54,248 nt of DNA. Source: Pseudomonas sp. GM50. Its GTDB lineage: Bacteria > Pseudomonadota > Gammaproteobacteria > Pseudomonadales > Pseudomonadaceae. The notes below the pieces were generated by a model that ran no database searches, was not told the origin of the DNA, and saw only the letters and a list, made by a program, of their open reading frames with translations. Location of the stretch: contig NZ_AKJK01000075.1 of the NCBI RefSeq assembly GCF_000282375.1, positions 1 to 54,248 on the forward strand, written 5' to 3'. The position numbers and the translations under genes are program-made. This document shows positions 15,799-24,400 of the stretch, one piece after another. Each line of letters opens with the position of its first letter. Positions within the stretch are counted from its first letter, which is position 1.

Positions 15799-16106
15799 GT
15801 TACTCTCCTATAATCATTGATTAAGGGCGTGCTTTGTCGCTGACTGTATAGTGGTGATTAGAACGAATTCGGCGATAACGAAATAATAGAGGTCTCTGGA
15901 TAACTCTGCGCTACCCATTCCGACTTTTTTTTAAAGTCCATATAAATCATGGGCCTATATTTCGCACCCAATACCACTAGCTGATGACAGACCGCGATCA
16001 ATAGGTGGTCGAAGAAACTGGGTGTAACCCTTGGCTTTGGGGGGATCCAACGGCAACCATTTCAGACGCCGCGACGGCGATCGGATCGCCGTCACGACGT
16101 TAGTGC
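15799..16106. other. AT-rich intergenic region with one strong palindrome
   Basis: A 308-base gap. The half next to the lipoprotein gene is AT-rich and must hold its promoter. A near-perfect palindrome, GACGGCGATC at 16073-16082 and GATCGCCGTC at 16084-16093, lies just downstream of the hydrolase stop codon and may end that transcript, though no T-run follows. No coding sequence is evident. Confidence 0.4.
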
Positions 16107-17126
16107 TCAACCGCGAATGAACGCCAACAGATCGGCGTTGATCTGATCCGCGTTGGTCGTCGGCATACCGTGAGGAAAGCCCGGGTACGTCTTGAGGGTG
16201 GAATGTTTCAATAGTTTGGCCGAAAGCGGCGCAGAGTCGGCAATCGGCACAATCTGATCATCCTCTCCATGCATGACCAGTGTGGGCACCTGAATCGCCT
16301 TCAGGTCTTCGGTGAAGTCGGTCTCGGAAAACGCTTTGATGCAGTCGTAATGAGCTTTTGCACCGCCCATCATGCCTTGACGCCACCAGTTGTCGATTAC
16401 GCCTTGTGAAACCTTCGCCCCGGGTCGATTGAAACCGTAGAACGGCCCCGACGGCACGTCCAGGTAAAACTGCGCGCGGCTGGCGGCCAGTGCCGAACGG
16501 AATCCGTCGAACACTTCCAGAGGTAAACCGCCGGGGTTCTTCTCTGACTTAACCATGATGGGGGGAACCGCGCTGATCAGTACGGCCTTGGCAACGCGTC
16601 CCGGTTTGGCTCGAGCGGCGTAGCGCGCTACTTCACCACCACCGGTCGAATGGCCGACATGGATCGCACCTTTAAGGTCGAGCGCATCGGTCAGCTCGAT
16701 GACATCGGCGGTGTAGGTGTCCATTTCGTTACCCACCCAGGTTTGGGTCGAGCGGCCGTGACCGCGGCGATCGTGCGCGATCACCCGATAGCCTTTGAGC
16801 AAGAAAAACATCATCTGGTTGTCCCAGTCGTCCGCGCTCAATGGCCAGCCGTGGTGAAACACGATGGGCGTCGCGTCTTTCGGACCCCAATCCTTGAAGA
16901 AAATCTCGGTGCCGTCTTTGGTCGTAATAGAGTTCATAGCGTGCATCTCCTTGTGATCTGGTTTGTGTTGGGTTGCAGAGGGCTTGTCAGCGGCCTGCGT
17001 CAACCCGGAAAAACTGGAAAGCGGAACCAACAAACTGGCGGCCACTACTGCTGAACTTGCCAATATGGCCCGACGCTGGAGATCTATCTCCCGATTGGAG
17101 TCTTTCATTGAAGGTCTCTCGATCAT
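16107..17126 (-). CDS. Exported alpha/beta hydrolase (arylesterase / non-heme chloroperoxidase type)
   Basis: A 339-residue alpha/beta-hydrolase. The catalytic triad is Ser160 in GHSTGGG, Asp290 in GEDDQIVP and His319 in FPHGMP. HHGWPLSADDWD supplies the oxyanion-hole region and HDRRGHGRS the usual second loop. This is the arylesterase/perhydrolase group. Unlike the ~275-residue cytosolic members, which begin near residue 64 here, it has an N-terminal extension with twin arginines (DLQRRAILAS) and a hydrophobic stretch, which suggests Tat export. A start at 17108 is also possible. It follows the MBL-fold gene by 59 bases and probably shares its transcript. Confidence 0.85.
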   Translation of the reverse strand: MIERPSMKDSNREIDLQRRAILASSAVVAASLLVPLSSFSGLTQAADKPSATQHKPDHKEMHAMNSITTKDGTEIFFKDWGPKDATPIVFHHGWPLSADDWDNQMMFFLLKGYRVIAHDRRGHGRSTQTWVGNEMDTYTADVIELTDALDLKGAIHVGHSTGGGEVARYAARAKPGRVAKAVLISAVPPIMVKSEKNPGGLPLEVFDGFRSALAASRAQFYLDVPSGPFYGFNRPGAKVSQGVIDNWWRQGMMGGAKAHYDCIKAFSETDFTEDLKAIQVPTLVMHGEDDQIVPIADSAPLSAKLLKHSTLKTYPGFPHGMPTTNADQINADLLAFIRG

Positions 17127-17185
17127 GTGTTGTTGCTCAGGGAGATTCGTGCCTCCGTGAACGCAGGCGCAAACCCGACAAGCGA

Positions 17186-18154
17186 TCAGTAGTCCCAGAA
17201 ACCCGCGACCCAGCGAAAGGCGTCGCCGTCCACTGCCACCCGGCCAACGGAGGGGAACGGCAGGTGAGTCGCCACGAACAGCTCACCGCTAGCCGCCGCC
17301 TCTTGCAACAGACGGACACGAACGCGAACCGACTCCTCAGGGTCATGTTCAAAGCCGTTATGCCAGTCGGGGTGTTCGAAGGCGACCGGGAACAGGGCGT
17401 CGCCCGCGAAGGTCAACCGCTCGCCGCCGGATGTCACGTAGACCACGCTGTGCCCTGGGGTGTGGCCGCCGGTGAGCTTGACGACCACGCCTGGCGCCAC
17501 CTCATATTCATCCTCGAACGTGCGCACCTTGCTGCGGTATTCGCTAATGAACTGATTGGCCGTTGCCCGCAGGACGTCCGGCACCGGCGACGGCATGGCG
17601 GTGAGGGAGAAATCGGGCGACTCCCAGAACGCGACCTCGGTAGCTGAAACGTGGATACGCAGATCCGGACGCAGTTGGCTCTTCACCTCATCGACCAGCA
17701 GCCCGCCGATATGGTCCATGTGCATATGGGTAATCACCACGTCGGTCACGGACGAAAGATCGATACCGGCGGCCTTCAGTCGTTTGGGGAACTGCCCGGC
17801 CCGCGGAAAGCCGGGGAACTGCCCGCCCAGTCCAGCGTCGACGAGGATGAGCTTGTCGCCGCTGCGCACCACCAGTACGTTCAGCGCCCAATCGAACGCG
17901 TCCGGCCCCAGGAACATGTCCTTGAACCAGGCCGCGCGGGTGGCTGGGTCGGCATTGGTGGACATCGTCTCGGTCGGCAGGGGCAGCACTCCATCACTGA
18001 CCACCAGCACGTCAATCTCGCCGATCCGCAGCGCATAGCGCGAAGGAACCAGCTCCTCGGACACCGTGTTGTGCAAGCTCATGTTTGACTCCTGCTGAGC
18101 GTTCCTTTTCTGTGCTCCATCCTTTTGGGTGGGGTGGTTCAACTGCATTGTCAT
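17186..18154 (-). CDS. MBL-fold metallo-hydrolase
   Basis: A 322-residue metallo-beta-lactamase-fold hydrolase. The dinuclear metal motif HxHxDH is H143-M-H145-M-D147-H148, followed by GGHTPGHSVVY and FAGDALFP, which supply further ligands. The substrate is not evident; lactonase, thioesterase and phosphodiesterase activities are all known in the fold. Two starts are plausible: 18154 (AGGAGAAGG upstream) and 18082 (AGGAG upstream, giving 298 residues). The additional N-terminal 24 residues are polar and not a signal peptide. It lies between the NADH-dehydrogenase-like gene and the exported hydrolase in the same direction with short gaps, so an operon is likely. Confidence 0.85.
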   Translation of the reverse strand: MTMQLNHPTQKDGAQKRNAQQESNMSLHNTVSEELVPSRYALRIGEIDVLVVSDGVLPLPTETMSTNADPATRAAWFKDMFLGPDAFDWALNVLVVRSGDKLILVDAGLGGQFPGFPRAGQFPKRLKAAGIDLSSVTDVVITHMHMDHIGGLLVDEVKSQLRPDLRIHVSATEVAFWESPDFSLTAMPSPVPDVLRATANQFISEYRSKVRTFEDEYEVAPGVVVKLTGGHTPGHSVVYVTSGGERLTFAGDALFPVAFEHPDWHNGFEHDPEESVRVRVRLLQEAAASGELFVATHLPFPSVGRVAVDGDAFRWVAGFWDY

Positions 18155-18205
18155 GGTCCTTCTCCTATTGCTTGGGTCACGTCGGGTTCAGGTGGAGGGG
18201 GGGCT

Positions 18206-19408
18206 TCAAGCCACAGGAATCATCGGGTCGGCTGCTGCCAGGGCGGCGGCCCGATCAGCTGCCGGCGGGTAGATCCACTGGGTGTTGATCTGCGTCTTGA
18301 GCTCCTTGGCCGTTTCCTTGACCAACTTGAGCTGACGATCCCAGCCTTCAGTAAACACCGCGCCCCAGGCGCCCAGATCGAGGCAGGTCACGTACTTGGG
18401 CTGACGGTAGGCGGTGGGCGCGACACCGAGCAGGTCCGCAGCGACGTTATTGCCGGCATGACGGCCTAGAGAAATCGCGTGCTGGCAAGACATCGCGGCG
18501 AAGTTGCCGAGGTCGTCGGTGGCGGCATAGGCGACGTCTCCAGCGGCGTAGACATGCTCCTGGCCGAGCACCTTCAGGTTCTCATCGACGTGCAGGCGTC
18601 CCTGGACATCGCGCACGCTGGAAATCTGTTCGGTCAGCGGACTGGCGCGGAAGCCGACGGTCCAGATCACTGTTTGGCTCTCGATGCGGCGACCATCGGC
18701 GAGGGTAACGCCGTTGGCGTCCACTGCTGTCACGCTGGCGTTGACCACCCATTCAATGCCCAGGTATTCGGACGCCTCGATGATTGACGGACGAATTCCC
18801 TCACCCATGGTCGCGCCAATCTGGGGCGCACGGTCGATGATGATCACGCGGATGTCCTGATCGTTACCGAGCAAGGACCGCAGGCGCGCCGGCATCTCGG
18901 TGCCGGTCTCGATCCCGGTGAAACCGCCACCGGCGACCACCACCGTGTTGCGGGCAACGCTGGAGGGACGGTTCTTGAGGGATTTGAGGTGGTTCTCCAG
19001 ACGCACCGCGGCTTCGATCTGATCAACGTCGAAGGCGTGGGCGTCAAGGCCTGGCACCGTCGGACGGGCTAACTGGCTGCCAGCGGCAAGTACCAGGCGA
19101 TCGTAGGTCAATGTGCTCCACCGGCCAGCCTCATCGCGATAGCCAACGGTCCTTCCAAGGTCATCAATGTGCTCGGCGGTGCCTTTGATGAAACGCACAC
19201 CTACCGAGTCGAACAACCCATCCAGGGGGGCGAACATTTTGTGCACGTCGCTTTCGTAGAAACGGGGACGAATGCGCAATTGCGCCTGGGGAGCCAGCAG
19301 CGTGATTTCCACGTCGCTACGACTGTGCTTATCCAGTAGGCGGGCGGCGCTCAATGCACTCCACACTCCACCGAACCCCGCACCAATAACCAGAATATGC
19401 TGTTTCAT
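18206..19408 (-). CDS. NAD(P)/FAD-dependent oxidoreductase, type II NADH dehydrogenase-like
   Basis: A 400-residue flavoprotein. The N-terminal FAD motif is HILVIGAGFGGVWSAL, the central NAD(P) motif is VVVAGGGFTGIETGTEM near residues 157-173, and YAAGDVAY marks the second FAD contact. This is the architecture of NDH-2-type quinone reductases and related rubredoxin-reductase-like enzymes. No clear membrane helix is present. The start at 19408 (MKQHILVIG) has GAGGAAC about 8 bases upstream. It is probably the first gene of a three-gene operon with the MBL-fold hydrolase and exported hydrolase, suggesting a quinone or xenobiotic-processing role that remains speculative. Confidence 0.85.
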   Translation of the reverse strand: MKQHILVIGAGFGGVWSALSAARLLDKHSRSDVEITLLAPQAQLRIRPRFYESDVHKMFAPLDGLFDSVGVRFIKGTAEHIDDLGRTVGYRDEAGRWSTLTYDRLVLAAGSQLARPTVPGLDAHAFDVDQIEAAVRLENHLKSLKNRPSSVARNTVVVAGGGFTGIETGTEMPARLRSLLGNDQDIRVIIIDRAPQIGATMGEGIRPSIIEASEYLGIEWVVNASVTAVDANGVTLADGRRIESQTVIWTVGFRASPLTEQISSVRDVQGRLHVDENLKVLGQEHVYAAGDVAYAATDDLGNFAAMSCQHAISLGRHAGNNVAADLLGVAPTAYRQPKYVTCLDLGAWGAVFTEGWDRQLKLVKETAKELKTQINTQWIYPPAADRAAALAAADPMIPVA

Positions 19409-19653
19409 TAGTTGTTCCTCAAAAAAGGTTTTCAATGTTCTTGAAGTTATTCTTCAAGTTTGGTGGAGCGATAAACAGGCGCCGAAGTTTCAGGCGTCTA
19501 TGTTGAAAGCAGCAGGTCGCCCGCTGTGGATTCAGGTTATGACTGGATTGTTTTCGGCGCACTTCTACATCGGTTCAGAAAAACTATACGTCAGGGGGGG
19601 TGGGTATATACGAAGGTTTGTATTGGATGCAAAAGAGAGCGTTCAGAGCGCAC

Positions 19654-20046
19654 TCAGTTCTGCTGGAGGAGGGCTGTTTCGATGTAGTTCAGAAGCTTGT
19701 TGGCGTCACAAGGTTTAGGCAGACAGGCAGTCAGCGCAGGTGTATTGGTGCCAAGGGGGGAGAGGGCTTCAGGGTAAGCAGTAATGAATACAGTGGGAAT
19801 GTGAAAGCCCATCGCGACGAGCTGCTTGTGAAGCTCCAAACCGCTCATTCCCGGCATCTGGATATCGGAAATGAGGCAATGTGTTTGAGCGGGGCCGTTC
19901 GTGTTGAGAAAGTCCAGAGCGCTGCAATAAGTTTTAACTTTGTATCCGCTGGATCGCAGCAAGCTTTCAAGCGCTGTCCGGACCGAGTCATCATCATCGA
20001 CGATGGCGATAATCATTGAGTTGCGTATGGGTGTGCCTTGCTTCAT
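19654..20046 (-). CDS. Stand-alone receiver-domain response regulator
   Basis: A 130-residue CheY/FixJ-type receiver with no output domain. The acidic pocket is IVDDDDS, the phospho-acceptor is Asp61 in LISDIQMPGMSGLE, the conserved threonine region is VFITAYPE, and the lysine lies in CLPKPCD. Sequence style is that of FixJ receivers. CGAGGG precedes the ATG at 20046; an internal ATG at 20016 gives the canonical MIIAIVDDD start and cannot be excluded. As no partner kinase is adjacent, it could receive phosphate from the large hybrid kinase at 21495-26966 or another kinase and act by phosphate buffering or protein contact. Confidence 0.85.
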   Translation of the reverse strand: MKQGTPIRNSMIIAIVDDDDSVRTALESLLRSSGYKVKTYCSALDFLNTNGPAQTHCLISDIQMPGMSGLELHKQLVAMGFHIPTVFITAYPEALSPLGTNTPALTACLPKPCDANKLLNYIETALLQQN

Positions 20047-20341
20047 TTGGGACCCTCGTGACAGCTTTGGCCGTTATTACAACATACGCCGACTTATAAA
20101 GTGTTGAAGTATACCAATGTATAATCTGCTAAGACCAAAGTGTGGGGGAACTTGGAAGTTCGATGAAATCACCCAGGTTGGTCTTGTACTACTGGGTCGC
20201 GATTGCGGGCATACCCACGTACAAGGCTGCGCAACCAAGGGATACATCGGTTGAACCTAGATACAAGTGACGGCTTGCTATTGGGCTGCATAAGCTTGAA
20301 CTCCCTTACTCATGCGGCCTTGTGCCTGGGCGGTGAACGTG
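20047..20341. promoter_or_regulatory. Divergent intergenic region, receiver gene / LysR gene
   Basis: A 295-base gap between divergent starts. It contains AT-rich patches including TATAAT at 20120-20125, but no well-spaced -35 could be assigned. No repeat or RNA gene is evident. Confidence 0.3.
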
Positions 20342-21277
20342 ATGAACAGAAATGATCTGCGGCGTGCCGACATCAATCTGTTGATTGTCTTTGAAACAGT
20401 GATGTGCGAACGCAACGTTACCCGGGCCGCAGAGAAACTTTTCCTGTGCCAGGCCACTATCAGCAGCGCCCTCGGGCGACTGCGTTCGATGTTCAATGAT
20501 CCGCTGTTCATCCGCACTGGCAGGGTGATGGAGCCGACTGCGCGCGCAGAAGAAATTCATGCGCGGCTGACACCGGCGCTGGATGGCATCGCTGTCGCCT
20601 TGAGCTGTGCCCAGGCGTTCGACCCACTCACCAGTGACGAGACCTTTCATATCGGACTCTCTGACGATGTCGAGTACGCGCTGCTTCCACGTTTGATCAA
20701 GCACCTGCGGGATGAGGCGCCAAACATCACGCTGGTGGTGCGCAGAGTGGACCATCGGCAACTACCCCAATTGCTGACCTCGGGAGAGATTTCCGTGGGT
20801 ATCAGCTTTGCCCAGGAGCTGCCGGCCAGTGCCCATTGCAAAAGCCTGCGAGCGATGCAGCCAATGCTATTGCGCGCCGATTCGGACCCCGGCGTCCTCG
20901 AGCTGGATGACTTTTGCAGACGGCCTCATGTGGTTGTCTCGTCGATGGGAAATGTCATCGACGATGCCGACCATGCCCTGAGCCTGGTCGGTCGGCAGCG
21001 CAGGGTAGTCCTGGCTGTTCCGCAGTTCAGTGCCTTGCCCGCTTTGCTCGCCGGCAGCGACATGATTGCGATCGTACCGGACTACGTCGCCCGGGCCATG
21101 GCGCGAATGGAAGGGATGCGCGCCGACTTTGCGCCGTTGGTGCTACCGGCGCCGGACTTGTCCATGGCCTGGCGCGGCGCGGCCCACAACGACCCTCGGG
21201 AACGCTGGTTGCGTTCGTGCTTCTGTCGCTATCTCGGTCAACATCAAGAGCAGCCCGTGCCTCTGGCCGTAGCGTGA
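20342..21277 (+). CDS. LysR-family regulator, NodD-like subgroup
   Basis: A 311-residue LysR regulator. The N-terminal helix-turn-helix is LRRADINLLIVFETVMCER, then ATISSALGRLRSMFNDPLFIRTGR, the signature of the NodD/SyrM/NahR-like subgroup that often senses aromatic compounds. The effector-binding domain starts near residue 90. The start at 20342 is chosen because MNRNDLRRADIN is the usual N-terminus; a further upstream frame adds ten unlikely residues. It is read away from the receiver gene and toward the large kinase gene. Targets are unknown; the exported-hydrolase/flavoprotein operon on the left is a reasonable candidate. Confidence 0.88.
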   Translation: MNRNDLRRADINLLIVFETVMCERNVTRAAEKLFLCQATISSALGRLRSMFNDPLFIRTGRVMEPTARAEEIHARLTPALDGIAVALSCAQAFDPLTSDETFHIGLSDDVEYALLPRLIKHLRDEAPNITLVVRRVDHRQLPQLLTSGEISVGISFAQELPASAHCKSLRAMQPMLLRADSDPGVLELDDFCRRPHVVVSSMGNVIDDADHALSLVGRQRRVVLAVPQFSALPALLAGSDMIAIVPDYVARAMARMEGMRADFAPLVLPAPDLSMAWRGAAHNDPRERWLRSCFCRYLGQHQEQPVPLAVA

Positions 21278-21494
21278 CTTGAGGCTATGTTGTTCCGTGA
21301 AGCGTCCCCCCGTTAGCTTTATCACTGGCATTGATCTTTGTGCTGACGGTGGGCTGGGTCAAATCCAGGTTCTAATGGTGCTGGAAGCTGTTGTAGGCTA
21401 TTGCGGCGGCATCGGCATGTGCCTGGATACAGCGTGACGGCAATGTGCGGCAGTCAAGAACCTACTTATTGTTCCCGCTCCGACGGATAACAGC

Positions 21495-24400
21495 ATGCAG
21501 ATACTATGGAACGATGGCGAGCGTACCTTCTGTCGAGAGTTACGCTCGGGTGTGGAAGGCAGCCGCAATGTTCTGGTTGCACGACCTGCTGCTGAACAAC
21601 CGCTTCCGGCTTGTCTTGGCCGTTTCGCCCACGAGTTTGGCCTGAAGGACGAACTGGATGGCTCTTGGGCTGTGCGTCCGCTTGAGATGGTGCGAGAAAA
21701 TGGGCAGGTGTATCTGCTGCTGGAGGATACGGGTGGCACGCCGCTTGTGCAGCTGCTGGTTGCCCCCATGGAAACGCCAACTTTTCTGCGTCTTGCTATC
21801 AGCATCGCGCAGGCATTGGGAAAGCTCCACCAGCGCGGACTCGTCCATAAAGATATCAAGCCCTCTCATATTTTGGTGAACTGCTCCGACGGTCAGGCCC
21901 GGCTTACAGGGTTCGGCCTCGCCTCGTGGCTACCGCGTGAGCGACAGGCGCCTGAGACCATCGCCGGCACGCTCGCCTACATGGCACCTGAGCAGACCGG
22001 CAGGATGAATCGCTCGATCGATTTGCGCAGCGACCTCTATTCCTTCGGCGTCACGCTTTACCAGATGCTCACGGGTTCGCTGCCGTTTACGGCATCTGAC
22101 CCGATAGAGTGGGTGCACTGCCATATCGCCAAACAACCGCAGCCACCGAGCGTGCGGGTCGAAACCGTCCCCGATGTGCTTTCCCGGATTGTCATGAAGC
22201 TGCTCGCCAAGACTGCTGAGGAACGCTACCAGACGGCTGCGAGTGTTGAACACGATCTGCGGCAATGCCTGGCAGACTGGGAGTCCTTGCGCCACATCAA
22301 TGCCTTTGCGTTGGGTGAGCAAGGGACATCCGATCGGCTGATGATTCCCGAGAAACTCTACGGGCGCGAGCATGAGGTGAGTACCTTGATCGCCGCGTTC
22401 GATCGGATCATCGCCAGCAGCGCGCCGGAGCTCATGTTGGTCACCGGCTATTCCGGTATTGGCAAATCCTCTGTGGTCAATGAGCTGCACAAAGCGCTGG
22501 TCCCGCCGCGAGGACTTTTCGCAGCTGGCAAGTTCGATCAATACCGGCGCGATATTCCCTATTCGACGCTGGTGCAGGCCTTTCAAAGCCTGGTGCGCAC
22601 GCTGCTTGGCAAGAACGACACCGAACTGGCGCAATGGCGTGACGCATTACAGAACGCACTGGATGCCAACGCGGGGCTCATGACCGACCTCATTCCCGAA
22701 CTGAAGCTCATCATTGGTGAGCCGCCTCCTGTGCAGACACTTGAGCCTCAACAGGCGCAACGCCGTTTCCTCCTGGTGTTCCGGCGCTTTATCGGTGTAT
22801 TTGCCCGGGCGGAGCATCCGCTTGCCCTTTTCCTGGACGATCTGCAGTGGATCGACGCGGCAACGCTCGACCTGCTGGAGGATCTGTTGACCAGCTCGGA
22901 TGTGCGGCATCTGATGCTGGTGGGGGCCTACCGCAGCAATGAAGTGAGTGGCGCGCACCCACTCACGGGAAAACTTCAGGCTATTCGGAGCGCGGGGGGC
23001 AGGGTAGATGAAATCACGCTGGCACCGCTCGCGAAGGGACACATTGAGCAGTTGATTGCGGATGCGCTGCATGACGAGCTTGCGCACATTGAGCCCCTGG
23101 CGCAGTTGGTGCTGGACAAAACCGCCGGCAACCCGTTCTTCGTGATCCAGTTTCTGCAAACGCTCGCTGACGAACAGCTGCTGACCTTCGATCATCAAAC
23201 AAGGCAGTGGTGCTGGAGTCCGGATCGCATCCATGCCAAGGGTTACACCGACAACATCGTGGACCTGATGGTCGGCAAGCTGACCCGCTTGCCGGCTGAA
23301 ACGCAACTGGCATTACAGCAGCTTGCCTGTCTGGGGAACGTTGCCGGGACCACGGCGCTTTCCACCGTTCTGGGCATCCCCCAGGCACAGATCCGCACGG
23401 TATTGTGGGAAGCCATACGCCAGGAGTTGGTCCAGCGGCTGGAAGGCGCTTATGGTTTTGTTCATGACCGTATTCATGAAGCGGCCTATTCGCTGATCCC
23501 CAAGGGCGCTCGCGCCGAGGCTCATCTGCGAATCGGCCGGCTGCTCGCGGCGCAGACGTCCCTGCAAGGGCGGGAGGAGGCGATCTTTGACATCGTCGGC
23601 CAGCTCAATAGCGGCGCTGTGCTGCTCACCGATCAGGCCGAGCGGGAGCAATTGGCAGAGCTCAACCTGATAGCCGGCCAGCGCGCCAAGGCGTCAACGG
23701 CCTATGCTTCGGCGCTCAACTATCTCACCACGGGCGCGCAGCTGTTGGACGACAACTGTTGGACGCGTCTCCATGGGTTGATCTTCGCGCTGGAGTTGAA
23801 CCGGGCCGAATGCGAGCTGCTGACCGGGCAATTATCGGTCGCGGACAAGCGCCTGGCGGCGCTGTCGGATCGCGCCACGACTACGATCGAACGAGCCAAT
23901 GTCGTGTGTCTGCAAATGGATGTCTACCTGCTCATGGATCGCAGCGATGGCGCGGTCGCTGTCTGTCTCGCCTATCTGCGGCATGTGGGCATCGAGTGGT
24001 CGGCCCATCCGAGCGACGATGAAGTGCGCCAGGAGTACGACCATATCTGGTCGTTACTGGGCGATCGGCAAATCGAGGAACTCATCGATTTGCCGCTGAT
24101 GGAGGATGCGGGCTCCCTCATGACCGTCAGCGCTCTGAGCAAGCTCTTCCCGCCTGCCTTGCAGACGGATGCGAACCTGACGGACCTGTTGATCTGCAAG
24201 GCGATCAGCCTGAGCCTCGAAGGGGGCAACTGCGATGCTTCATGTGTGCATTACGCCAATGCATTCAGAGTCGCCGGACGGCGTTTCGGCGACTACCAGG
24301 CGGGATTTCGATTCGGCCAACTCGGCTGCGAACTCGTTGAACAACGAGGCCTGAAGCGATTCGAAGCCAGTACCTATCTTTGCTTCTCGAATTTTGCCGT

